Positions 42,246 to 51,600 of a stretch of DNA of 64,000 bases are shown in pieces. Under the pieces are notes generated by a model. It was not told the DNA's origin. It searched no databases and saw only the letters and a program-made list of their open reading frames with translations. The DNA lies in the NCBI RefSeq assembly GCF_000815105.2, contig NZ_CP010310.2, forward strand, positions 1,116,001 to 1,180,000. Reading direction: 5' to 3'. The translations under genes were made by a program, and so were the position numbers. This stretch comes from Pandoraea pulmonicola. GTDB taxonomy: Bacteria > Pseudomonadota > Gammaproteobacteria > Burkholderiales > Burkholderiaceae. Each line of letters begins with the position of its first letter. The stretch's first letter is position 1.

Positions 42246-43955
42246 ATGGCGCAATACAAAACACCAGGCGTATACGTAGTCGAGCAAAACGCGTTTCCCA
42301 ATTCCGTGGTCGAAGTCGCCACGGCGGTGCCCGCGTTCATCGGCTACACGCAATTCGCCGACAACAAGGGCACGCCGCTCGCGGGTACGCCGTGGCGTAT
42401 CAGCTCGATGGCCGAATTCCTCATGTACTTCGGTGGACCGCCGCCGACCACGTATTCGCTCGACGCGGTCGCCACCGATAAGGCCACCGACAAGGCTGCC
42501 GAAAAACCTGCGGGCGACGCGCCGGCCGATGGCGGTGGCGACGCCGCCCCTCCTGCGCGTCCCGTTGTTCCCGATCTCTTCATCGGCGCCGTGGGCGCGC
42601 GCAAGCCGTTCAAGTTCACGCCGCAAACGAAGGAATACCTGCTGTACTACAGCATGCTGTTCTTCTTCCAGAATGGCGGCGGTCCATGCTACATCGTGTC
42701 GGTCGGCACGTACGCGGACGGCGACGTCGATTCGGCCAAGCTGACTGCGGGCATCGACGCGCTCGTCAAGGAGCAGGAGCCGACAATGGTGCTCGTGCCG
42801 GACGCCGTGCGTCTGTCGAGTCAGGATTGCGCCAAGGTGCAGACCCACATGCTCCAGCATTGCGGCTACACCATGCGCAACCGCTTCGCCATCCTCGACG
42901 TGTTCGACGGCATGTGGGATCGCCAGGCCCCGGGCGGCGACTGCATCACGAACTTCCGCAACGACGTCGGCACGTCGTTCCTCGATTTCGGGGCGGCTTA
43001 CTATCCGTGGGTCAATACGTCGATCGTCACGGATAAGGATCTCGACTTCACGAAGATCTCCAACGTGGCGCAATTGCAGACGCTGATCACCGCGGAACTT
43101 GACGCAGTGATCAATCCGCCGGCGACGGCGTCGCCCGCCGACAAGGCGAAGGCCGCGCAGGTCAAGGAAGTTGTCGCCAAGCTGACCGGCGGTGCACCTG
43201 CGGCCAAGGCCGACGCCCCTGCCGCCGATGCAGGCGCCGATGCAGCGAAAGCCGCCGGTGGCGATACCAACGCCGCCGCCCCGATGTCGACGGACGACAT
43301 CGCCACGCTGCACAAGACACTGAGCGTTATCAGCAATGTCTACGTGCAGGTGCTTCAGGCGCTCCAGAAGAAAATCAACCTGATGCCGCCCGCCGCAGGC
43401 ATGGCCGGGCTGTACACGCTCGTCGACAACACGCGCGGCGTGTGGAAGGCGCCGGCGAACATCAGCCTGAACGGCGTCGTGTCGCCGAGCGTGAACATTT
43501 CCAACGCCGATCAGGAAGACCTTAACGTGCCGACCTCCGGCAAGTCCGTCAATGCGATCCGCAGTTTCATCGGCGAAGGCGTGCTGGTCTGGGGCGCGCG
43601 CACGCTCGACGGCAACAGTCTCGATTGGCGCTACCTGAGCGTGCGTCGCACGATGATCATGATCGAAGAGTCGCTGCGTCTGGCCTGCAAGGCGTATGTG
43701 TTCGAACCGAACACCGCCAACACGTGGGTGACGATCAAGAGCATGGTGCGCAACTTCCTCACCAGCGTGTGGAAGCGCGGCGGACTCGCCGGTGCAAGTC
43801 CGGAAGATGCCTTCCAGGTCTTCGTGGGACTGGGCGAGACGATGACTGGCGAGGACATTCTCGAAGGCATGCTCAAGGTGACGGTGCTGGTGGCGGTGAG
43901 CCGTCCGGCCGAGTTCATCGAGTTGACGTTCCAGCAACAGATGCAGAAATCCTGA
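42246..43955 (+). CDS. eCIS contractile tail sheath protein
   Basis: A 569-residue sheath protein of the phage-tail-sheath/Afp2-4 family. The start YKTPGVYVVEQNAFPNSVVE is diagnostic, as is the C-terminal domain with FVFEPNTANTWVTIKSMVRN-like sequence and AEFIELTFQQQ. Only one sheath gene is present, where Afp and PVC carry two or three. Two Ala/Asp/Lys-rich insertions lie near residues 80-110 and 310-350 and are likely surface loops. It is followed by the two tube genes. Confidence 0.95.
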   Translation: MAQYKTPGVYVVEQNAFPNSVVEVATAVPAFIGYTQFADNKGTPLAGTPWRISSMAEFLMYFGGPPPTTYSLDAVATDKATDKAAEKPAGDAPADGGGDAAPPARPVVPDLFIGAVGARKPFKFTPQTKEYLLYYSMLFFFQNGGGPCYIVSVGTYADGDVDSAKLTAGIDALVKEQEPTMVLVPDAVRLSSQDCAKVQTHMLQHCGYTMRNRFAILDVFDGMWDRQAPGGDCITNFRNDVGTSFLDFGAAYYPWVNTSIVTDKDLDFTKISNVAQLQTLITAELDAVINPPATASPADKAKAAQVKEVVAKLTGGAPAAKADAPAADAGADAAKAAGGDTNAAAPMSTDDIATLHKTLSVISNVYVQVLQALQKKINLMPPAAGMAGLYTLVDNTRGVWKAPANISLNGVVSPSVNISNADQEDLNVPTSGKSVNAIRSFIGEGVLVWGARTLDGNSLDWRYLSVRRTMIMIEESLRLACKAYVFEPNTANTWVTIKSMVRNFLTSVWKRGGLAGASPEDAFQVFVGLGETMTGEDILEGMLKVTVLVAVSRPAEFIELTFQQQMQKS

Positions 43956-44060
43956 GTCCGCTCGGGCGCGATCCGCCTGGGCCGTGCGGCACGCGAGCGC
44001 AATATCGTGCAACCGTGCGGTCCGGCATTTTCCGCATGCATTCAATAGACGAGGTGTGTG

Positions 44061-44519
44061 ATGGCAGACGATGGTTCGAAACAATCCACCACGGTTTGGC
44101 CCCTTCCCAAGTTCTACTTTCAGGTGAAGTGGGATTCGCAGGTCATGTCGTTTCAGGAAGTGAGCGGGCTCGACGTGCAGTCCGAAGAAATCAAGTACCG
44201 CCATGGCGATAGCCCCGAGTTCTCCGTGATCAAGATGCCGGGCATGAAGAAGTACGGCAACGTGACCATGAAGAAGGGCGTGTTCAAGTCCGATAACAAG
44301 TTCTGGGACTGGTTCAACCAGATCAAGATGAACACGATCAAGCGGGTGCCCGTCACGATCAGCCTGCTCGACGAGGCCGGCAAGCCGACGATGGTCTGGA
44401 CGCTCGCCAATGCGTGGCCCACCAAGATCACGGGCACCGATCTGAAGTCCGAAGGCAACGAAGTCGCCATCGAGACCATCGAGATCGTGCACGAAGGTCT
44501 GACGATCGCCAACAGCTGA
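44061..44519 (+). CDS. eCIS inner tube protein (Afp1/Pvc1-like)
   Basis: A 152-residue Hcp-like tube protein of the gp19 family. Characteristic sequence includes FYFQVKWDSQVMSFQEVSGL at about 17-36 and GNEVAIETIEIVHEGL near the end. The ATG at 44061 has GAGG a few nt upstream; a GTG one codon earlier is the alternative. Hexameric rings of it form the tube that is driven out by sheath contraction. Confidence 0.94.
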   Translation: MADDGSKQSTTVWPLPKFYFQVKWDSQVMSFQEVSGLDVQSEEIKYRHGDSPEFSVIKMPGMKKYGNVTMKKGVFKSDNKFWDWFNQIKMNTIKRVPVTISLLDEAGKPTMVWTLANAWPTKITGTDLKSEGNEVAIETIEIVHEGLTIANS

Positions 44520-44625
44520 CCCGGCGTGGCCGCACTGGTGAGCCCGCATCGCGGGCCGCCAGTGTCGGTTGTTTTTCGACGTTCCACGCAAGCCCGATTG
44601 CCTGAGTGTTCCCCGTTCGCACGCC

Positions 44626-45090
44626 ATGCCTTCATCGCCTTTCGATCCCTATCCGCCGTCGGCTTTTCACTTCCGCGTGATGTTCGCGTCCACGGCGGGT
44701 GCTGTCGACGCCTCGTTTCAGGACGTCTCCGGCATCGGTACGGAAGTCGACACCGAGGCGGTGCCCGAGGGCGGCGAGAACCGGTTCGTGCACACGCTGC
44801 CGAAAGGCGTCAAGCATCCGAATCTGGAGCTCAAGCGCGGCATTGCCGCGATGACGTCGCCGCTGGTGATGTGGTGCCGTTCGGTGTTCGAGGGCGAGTT
44901 CATCGTGCCGATCCGGCCGCAGTCGCTGATGGTGCAGTTGCTCGACGAATTGCATCTGCCGATCCGCATCTGGACGTTTGCGAATGCGTATCCGGTGAAG
45001 TGGGAAATCGAGAGTTTCGGCGCGATGAAGAACGAAGTGGCCATCGAGAAGATCGTGCTGAGCTACACATACTCGACCCGCATGGCGTAA
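44626..45090 (+). CDS. eCIS second tube protein (Afp5/Pvc5-like, tube initiator)
   Basis: A 154-residue paralogue of the tube protein in the gp19 family, with FHFRVMFASTAGAVDASFQD and KNEVAIEKIVLSYTYS. In Afp-type particles such a second tube protein forms the first ring at the baseplate. The ATG at 44626 (MPSSPFDPYPPS) gives the family length; the frame is open upstream without coding character. It lies 106 nt after the first tube gene. Confidence 0.88.
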   Translation: MPSSPFDPYPPSAFHFRVMFASTAGAVDASFQDVSGIGTEVDTEAVPEGGENRFVHTLPKGVKHPNLELKRGIAAMTSPLVMWCRSVFEGEFIVPIRPQSLMVQLLDELHLPIRIWTFANAYPVKWEIESFGAMKNEVAIEKIVLSYTYSTRMA

Positions 45091-45142
45091 CAGGGATCCG
45101 TGAGGGATCAGTTAGGGATCAGTGCACACAGGGGATTTTGCA

Positions 45143-45337
45143 ATGCCAATCGAAATTGGCCATCTGAGCATCAAGTCGACCGTGGTGCAGCGCGCGGCGG
45201 ACAACGCTGGACTGCCCGCATCGATGGACGACGAGCCCGCGGTTTCGTACACGTTCGACGAACAGGCGCGCGCCGAACTGCTCGCCGAATGCCGCACGCT
45301 GGTGCGCGAGATGCTCGAACGGGCCAAGGAGCGCTAA
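45143..45337 (+). CDS. Small eCIS protein (DUF5908-like)
   Basis: A 64-residue protein starting MPIEIGHLSIKSTV, the hallmark start of DUF5908 proteins found between tube and LysM genes of eCIS loci. The C-terminal half is an acidic/basic helix (ARAELLAECRTLVREMLERA). Too short for domain analysis; family assignment rests on the N-terminus and gene position. Its exact role in assembly is not established. Confidence 0.8.
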   Translation: MPIEIGHLSIKSTVVQRAADNAGLPASMDDEPAVSYTFDEQARAELLAECRTLVREMLERAKER

Positions 45338-45340
45338 GCC

Positions 45341-46024
45341 GTGGCGACGAGTCTTACACGACGCAAGTTCAGCATCGCACCGTGCACGGTCTCCGGCGGA
45401 CAGATCTCCGTGGACGGCAGCCGCGCGCCGTTCGAGGCGCTGATCAACCCTGTCGGTTACAAGCGCAAGCTGAGCATCGAATACAACAAGAAGCAGACGC
45501 TGGGCCAACCGAGCGCCACGCCGCGTTTCAGCGCCGTGCGCCCCGAGACCATCACCATCGAAAATCTCGTGCTCGACGGCACGGGCGTGGTCGACGGCAC
45601 CGGCTCGCGCAGCGTGAAGGACATGATCGACGCCATGCTGGCGGTGATCTACAAGTACGACGGCAAGAAGCACGAGCCGAACTACGTGCGTCTGCTCTGG
45701 GGCACCTTTATTTTCTTCGGGCGGGTCGAATCGATCGGTCTCGACTATACGATGTTCAAGCCCACCGGCGAGCCGCTGCGCGCGCGCGTGACGCTGGGCG
45801 TCGTCGGCTGGGTCAGCGCGACGGAGAGTTCGCTGCGCGCGAATCTCAGTTCGCCGGACCTGAGCCATCTGGTGGAAGTCAAGGCCGGCGACACCCTGCC
45901 GCTGCTTTGCAACCGTATCTACAACGATCCGTCGTATTACCGCGAAGTCGCGCGCATCAATGACCTGACCGGCTTTCGCAAGCTGGAGCCGGGCATGATG
46001 CTGCGCTTCCCACCGCTCGTCTGA
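45341..46024 (+). CDS. eCIS LysM tube/baseplate protein (Afp7-like)
   Basis: A 227-residue protein with a GTG start 3 nt after the DUF5908 gene. The N-terminal part (LINPVGYKRKLSIEYNKKQT) is a tube-like domain and the C-terminus (about 173-227) is a LysM domain (VEVKAGDTLPLLCNRIYNDP; LEPGMMLRFPPLV). In Afp-type particles this protein connects tube and spike. Order and domains match. Confidence 0.92.
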   Translation: MATSLTRRKFSIAPCTVSGGQISVDGSRAPFEALINPVGYKRKLSIEYNKKQTLGQPSATPRFSAVRPETITIENLVLDGTGVVDGTGSRSVKDMIDAMLAVIYKYDGKKHEPNYVRLLWGTFIFFGRVESIGLDYTMFKPTGEPLRARVTLGVVGWVSATESSLRANLSSPDLSHLVEVKAGDTLPLLCNRIYNDPSYYREVARINDLTGFRKLEPGMMLRFPPLV

Positions 46025-46039
46025 GTCTCATCCGATCAC

Positions 46040-47830
46040 ATGGCCGACTCTCCCGCGCTGAAGACCAGTGAAGTACTCAAGCTCACGATCACGAGCGGCG
46101 GCAGTGCGCTGGCCGACACGATCCGCATCATTTCGGTGGACATCGAACGCGCCGTCGGGCGTGTGTGCCAAGCTCGAATCGAAATCCTCGACGGCGATAT
46201 GCCGGACAACGACTTTCCCGTCAGCGATCTGGACACCTTCGTGCCGGGGGCCGACATTGCGATCAGCGCGGGATACGGTTCGAGCGCGACGCAGATCTTC
46301 GACGGCGTGGTGATCCGTCACAGCATCCGGATCTCGGAGAGGAACGAAGCGCGTCTGGTCGTGGAGTGCCGGCACAAGGCCGTGAAGATGACGATTGGCT
46401 GCAACAACGCCAACTACGTGGACATGAAGGACAGCGACATCCTCAGCCAGTTGATCGACAAGGCCGGGGCAACGGCGGAGGTCGCCGCGACGACCACCCA
46501 GCACAAGGAAATCGTGCAGTTCTACAGCACCGACTGGGATTTCATGCTGTTGCGCGCCGAGGCGAACGGCGCGCTGGTCATCGCGGACGACAACGGCAAA
46601 GTCTCCGTCAAGGCGCCGCAGACGTCTGCCGCCGCCGTGCTCAAGGTGACCTATGGCGTCGACCTCATGTCGTTTTCGGCGGACATCGACGCGCGTACGC
46701 AGTTGCAAAGCGTGGTCGCCGCCGCATGGGACCCGAGCACGCAAGCGATGGTGCAGCAGACCTCGTCGTCGACGTCGCTCTATGCGCAGGGGAATCTGAG
46801 CCCATCGACGTTGGCCGGCGTGGTCGGTCCGTCGACGTTCCGTCTGCAATCGACGGTGCCGGTGCCGTCCGACGACCTCAAGTCCTGGAGCGACGCCACG
46901 CAAATGCGGGCGGCACTCGCCCGGATTCGCGGGCGCATGTCGTTTCAGGGCAGCGCGTTGGCCAAACCCGGCACGATGATCGAAATCGCCGGCGTCGGCA
47001 AGCGATTCAGCGGCAGCGTGTTCGTGAGCGGTGTGCAGCATCGCATCTCGGACGGCAACTGGATAACGGAAGTCGACTTCGGCATGTCGCCCGAGCGTTT
47101 CTCGGAGCGCCGCGGCGCGGGAGACGTGATGGCCTCCGGCCTGCTGCCGGGCGTGGGCGGCTTGCAGATCGGCAAGGTGGTGAAGCTCGATGCCGACCCC
47201 GAGAACCAGTACCGGATTCAGGTCGCCGTGCAGGTGTTGCAGGCGGAGACGGTTGGCGTGTGGGCGCGGCTGGCAAGTTTCTACGGATCGTCGGGGGTGG
47301 GAGCGTTTTTCATCCCCGAAATCGGCGACGAGGTGATTCTGGGGTACCTGAACGGCGATCCGTCGTATCCCGTGGTGCTGGGCAGCGTCTACAGCAGTCA
47401 GCTCAAGATGCCGTACGAACTGACGGCCGAGAATTTCACCAAGGCGTTGTGGACAAAGGGGATGCTCAAGGTCATCTTCGACGACGACAAGAAAGTCATC
47501 ACGCTCATTACGCCGCAGAAGAACACCATCGAGATGAGCGACGACGCCAAGTCGATCTGCCTGACCGACCAGAACGACAACAAGATCCAGATGACGCCCG
47601 ACGGCATCACGCTCGACAGTCCCAAGGACATCGTCATCAACGCGAAGGGGAAAGTAAGCATCAGCGCCGTCGGGAATATCGAGCAATCCGCCAAGGCCGA
47701 CATCAAAAGCGAAGCGCTCAACATCACCAGCACCGCCAACGTCGGTTTCACCGCCAAGGGCTCGGCCACGGCCGAGTTGTCGGCGAGCGGCCAGACGACG
47801 GTCAAGGGCGCGTTGGTGATGATCAACTGA
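46040..47830 (+). CDS. eCIS central spike protein (VgrG-like, Afp8/Pvc8)
   Basis: A 596-residue spike: gp27-like N-terminal domains (TSEVLKLTITSGGSALADTI; CRHKAVKMTIGCNNANYVD), a gp5 OB-fold near 375-460 (QIGKVVKLDADPENQYRIQV) and a C-terminal beta-helix of short polar repeats (MTPDGITLDSPKDIVINAKG). It punctures the target membrane and carries the PAAR tip encoded next. The plus-strand frame shifted by one is also open for 680 codons and reads through into the PAAR gene; that is a shadow here. Confidence 0.94.
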   Translation: MADSPALKTSEVLKLTITSGGSALADTIRIISVDIERAVGRVCQARIEILDGDMPDNDFPVSDLDTFVPGADIAISAGYGSSATQIFDGVVIRHSIRISERNEARLVVECRHKAVKMTIGCNNANYVDMKDSDILSQLIDKAGATAEVAATTTQHKEIVQFYSTDWDFMLLRAEANGALVIADDNGKVSVKAPQTSAAAVLKVTYGVDLMSFSADIDARTQLQSVVAAAWDPSTQAMVQQTSSSTSLYAQGNLSPSTLAGVVGPSTFRLQSTVPVPSDDLKSWSDATQMRAALARIRGRMSFQGSALAKPGTMIEIAGVGKRFSGSVFVSGVQHRISDGNWITEVDFGMSPERFSERRGAGDVMASGLLPGVGGLQIGKVVKLDADPENQYRIQVAVQVLQAETVGVWARLASFYGSSGVGAFFIPEIGDEVILGYLNGDPSYPVVLGSVYSSQLKMPYELTAENFTKALWTKGMLKVIFDDDKKVITLITPQKNTIEMSDDAKSICLTDQNDNKIQMTPDGITLDSPKDIVINAKGKVSISAVGNIEQSAKADIKSEALNITSTANVGFTAKGSATAELSASGQTTVKGALVMIN

Positions 47831-47904
47831 CGCGCCGAAGCGCACGAAGCGCACGAAGTACACGAGGCACACAGAACGCAGTACCGACCGAAGGAGACCG
47901 CGCC

Positions 47905-48207
47905 ATGCCGATGGCCGCCCGACTGACCGACATGCACACCTGTCCGATGCAGACACCCGCCGTGCCCGCGCCGATCCCGCACGTCGGCGGGCCGATCATC
48001 GGTCCATGCGTACCGACGGTGCTCGTCGGCAAGCTGCCCGCCGCCGTCGTGACGGACAACTGTGTGTGCGTGGGGCCGCCGGACAGCATCGTCATGGGAT
48101 CGACAACCGTCATGATCGGCGGCAAGCCCGCGGCCCGCGTCGGCGACACGTGCGCGCACGGCGGGGCGATCGTGATGGGCTGTCCCACGGTGATGATCGG
48201 TGGATAA
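47905..48207 (+). CDS. eCIS PAAR spike-tip protein (Afp10-like)
   Basis: A 100-residue PAAR protein with repeated motifs PAARVGDTCAHGG and MGSTTVMIGG and His/Cys residues suited to bind the tip metal ion. A good AAGGAG lies upstream of the ATG. It sharpens the VgrG-like spike. No C-terminal toxin extension is present. Confidence 0.94.
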   Translation: MPMAARLTDMHTCPMQTPAVPAPIPHVGGPIIGPCVPTVLVGKLPAAVVTDNCVCVGPPDSIVMGSTTVMIGGKPAARVGDTCAHGGAIVMGCPTVMIGG

Positions 48208-48222
48208 ACCCGGGAGCAACGC

Positions 48223-48666
48223 GTGAGCGCAGACAAATCGTTTCTCGGCACCGGTTGGTCGTTTCCCCCGCGCTTCGGCGACAGCGCAGTCAGTGGCCAC
48301 ACCCAAATGGTCGAAGGGGAGACGGACATTCGGGAAAGCCTCGGCATCATCCTGTCGACGGTGCCCGGCGAGCGAATCATGCAGCCCACGTTCGGCTGCG
48401 GCATCAAGGCTTACGTCTTCGAGGAAATCAGCGAGAGCGTGATGACCGAGATGCGCGACGCGATCGACCGGGCGATTCTGTTCTTCGAGCCGCGCGTTAC
48501 CGTGGAGCGCATCGACATCGATGTGTCGAACGCCATCCAGGGCCGTGTCGACGTGCTGATCGACTACACCGTGCGCGGCACGAACACGCGCACCAACATG
48601 GTCTATCCGTTCTACTTCCTCGAGGGCACCAACGTGCCGGAGGCGCAGATCGAGTCGCCGGAATAA
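48223..48666 (+). CDS. eCIS baseplate protein (gp25-like, Afp9)
   Basis: A 147-residue gp25/lysozyme-like baseplate protein. A GTG start is followed by the family core IRESLGIILSTVPGERIMQP and FGCGIKAYVFEEIS. It joins baseplate wedge and sheath initiation. It lies 15 nt after the PAAR gene. Confidence 0.93.
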   Translation: MSADKSFLGTGWSFPPRFGDSAVSGHTQMVEGETDIRESLGIILSTVPGERIMQPTFGCGIKAYVFEEISESVMTEMRDAIDRAILFFEPRVTVERIDIDVSNAIQGRVDVLIDYTVRGTNTRTNMVYPFYFLEGTNVPEAQIESPE

Positions 48667-48678
48667 AGACGCCAGCCG

Positions 48679-51600
48679 ATGCACAATCTCATCATTCGGG
48701 ATGGAACCAGTCAGGCGATGCGGGCCTTGCCCCCATTGCAGGACGGCTATTTCCATCTCGACGAGATGACGTTTCACGAACTGCTGGACATCGTCGTCGA
48801 ATTCGCCTCGCTGGTGCGATTCCATAACGCGCAGGACGTGCCCGAAGGCGACTGGTCGCCGTTCTTTCGCGCCGATGAAACGGTGGTCATGAGCCGTATC
48901 CTCGCGTTCGATCTGACGCGCGAGACGGAACGGTTCGCCCGATGGTGGCGCGACACGCCCGAATACGACGGTGTGAGCGGCACGGACGCCGGATTGCGCT
49001 CGATGCTCGGCGCGTCGCCCGTGCCCGAACTGATCGAGACGCTCAACGCGTGGTACGAGGCACTTTCGCAGGCCAGAAGCGATAACGGACTCGGTCTGCG
49101 CACGGTGCTGCGCGCCGTCATCATGCAATTGAGTCGGCGGGAGACCGGGGTGCTCCGCGCGCTGGAATCGTTGCAGCTGCGCTCGGCGCTCGACCCCGTA
49201 TGGATGGAAGCCTCGACGTCCGTGATTGCAGACGCGGCCGAAGACGGCGCGACGGCCAAGGCACCCACACCAGTCGCCCTGAGCAAAGCCGACGTGCGCG
49301 CCGACTTTCATGCATACATGAAAGCCATCGAGATGGTGCGCAAGGAGGCGTTGACCCGGTTGCCGGCGTCGTTGCACAGCGGCAATCACGATCCGGCCGT
49401 CGGTTTGCTGATCGCCTTCGTCAAGCAGTTCGAGAAACTCCAGAGCAAGCTCAACGGCTACACGCAGAAGTTCATCGACTTCTATTACGAACGCATGCTC
49501 GGCAGCGTGCCGCGCGGTGTGGTGCCGGATCACACATGGCTGGTCCTGCGACGCAATCCGGACGCCAAGGACGTGGTGGTGCCGGCCGGCACCGTGTTCC
49601 CGGCGGGAATCGATGCTCAGGGTCGCGACATCCTGTACCGGTCGCAAGACGAGTTGTGCGTAACCGGCGCCCGCGTGAGCCGGGTCCAGACGCTCTACCT
49701 CGACCACAACGGCTACAGCATGCCGGAGAACCTGTTGCCGGAAGACCCCGATGCCGGGCAAAACGCACGGAAGTGGCCGACCGCCGCGTGGTTCGACGAG
49801 GTGCCTTGTGCGCCGCCCGGCGTCGATCATTCGAAGGCGTGGCCGATCCTGGGGGCGCCCAAACCCGGTGCGGGCATCAGTTTGCATGGCGCGGCGCGAA
49901 TCGGATTCGCACTGGCCAGCAAGGTGCTGTTGCTCAAGGAAGGCGAGCGGGTCGTCACGCTGACGATCGCCTTCGCCGACGACAGCCTCGTCACGCGGCT
50001 GGGGCAGGTCGCCGATGCGGTCTTCGGCGGCAGGCAAGGCGTCGGCGAAACGTTCGACGAGATGCATCTCCGACGTCAGGATCTCTATCTCAAGATTCTG
50101 CGCAGCCTGTTTTCGGTCGCGTTGACCGGCGAGACCGGCTGGATCGAGATCGCGGGCTATGTGCCGAGACTCGAAGGTCGGGAGATGCGCCTGAGTTTCG
50201 CATTGCCGCCGCAAGCGCCATCCGTCGTGCGCTATTCCCCGGCGCTGCACGGCGAGGCGTTCGATGTCGACACGCCGCTGGTCCGGTGCATTATCAATCC
50301 CGGCGCGTATCTGTTTCCCTACGGCCTGCTGCGCAATCTCCCGGTAACCGGCGCGCGCATCGATGTCGAAGCCCGCGGTTGCCGCGATCTGGTGCTGTAC
50401 AACAACATCGGCCAGTTGAGTGCCGCGACGCCGTTTGCGCCATTCGGACCGATTCCGCGCCTCGGCAGCTATCTGGTGGTCGGCAGTACGGAGATGGCGT
50501 CCAAGCGCATCACGCGCTTCAGCCTGCGCATCGAGTGGGCGGACTTGCCTCGTGTGGCGGGCGGCTTCGGCACCTGGTACGACGGCTACGACGTGCGTCT
50601 GACGAATGACGACTATCTGGCATCGGTCGAGGTGCTGGCCAAGGGCGGCTGGCTGCCGGCGGGAGACGCACCGCGTCCGGTCGTGCCGCTGTTCCACACG
50701 CGTGTGACGCCCGGCAAGGGCGAGCGGATCGACAATTCCATCGTGTGGGAGGCCGGATCGCTCGCGCATCTGTTCGAGCCGGACGCCGGCGTGAGTCCGG
50801 CCCATCCACTGACATGGGGGCCCGGCGCGAAGAACGGGTTTTTCAAGTTCACGTTCGCGGCACCGGCATTTGCCTTCGGCCATGACGCGTACGCGCAGAC
50901 CCTGTCGACGTCCATGCTCGCGAACGCGCGCAAGCGCATGTGGCGCCGGGCGCGTCCCATGCCACGCGCGCCTTACACGCCCATCGTGAACACGATTTCG
51001 TTCGACTATGCCGCGACGGGGGCGATCAGCGTCGATCGAATAGCCAATCGAGACGAGGACGGCCGCTTCCTCCATCTGCTTCCCGCCGGCTGGGAAACGC
51101 TCGACATGACGAGCTACCCGGCGCCCGAGTTGCTGCCACGGTTCGAAGATGCCGGCAATCTCTACATCGGCATCGATGGCGACGACCCGGGCGACACGTT
51201 GACGCTGCTGTTCCAGTTGCGCGAAGACTCCCGTCCGGTCTGCGCGGCCACCGATGGGACGCTCGACGACGCACACGCCACCGGACTGCGCTGGAGCTAT
51301 CTCTCGGACAACGTCTGGAAGCCGCTCTCGCGTCGCGACATCCTGACCGACAGCACACACCGGTTGATGACTTCGGGGATCGTGACGCTGCGTGTGCCGG
51401 CCGATATCGGAAACCGGAATTCCGTTATGCCCGATGGCCTTTACTGGCTTCGGATCAGTGCCGACCGGGACATGGAGAAGTACTGCAGTCTGTATGCCGT
51501 GCATGCGCAGGCGGTGCAGGTCCAGCGAGGGGAGGATGTCCCGCAGACGGTGCCGATGGTGCTGCCGGCAGGAACGATCACGCGCAGCCGCCGCCCGCTG

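Noticed and set aside
42216..44627. Minus-strand open frame of 803 codons
   Set aside because: Antisense to the sheath and tube genes, with shadow-like composition (His/Arg/Asp-rich) and no start context.
46165..48207. Plus-strand 680-codon ORF as one protein
   Set aside because: Only its last 100 codons (PAAR) are real. The first 580 are an out-of-frame reading of the VgrG-like spike gene.
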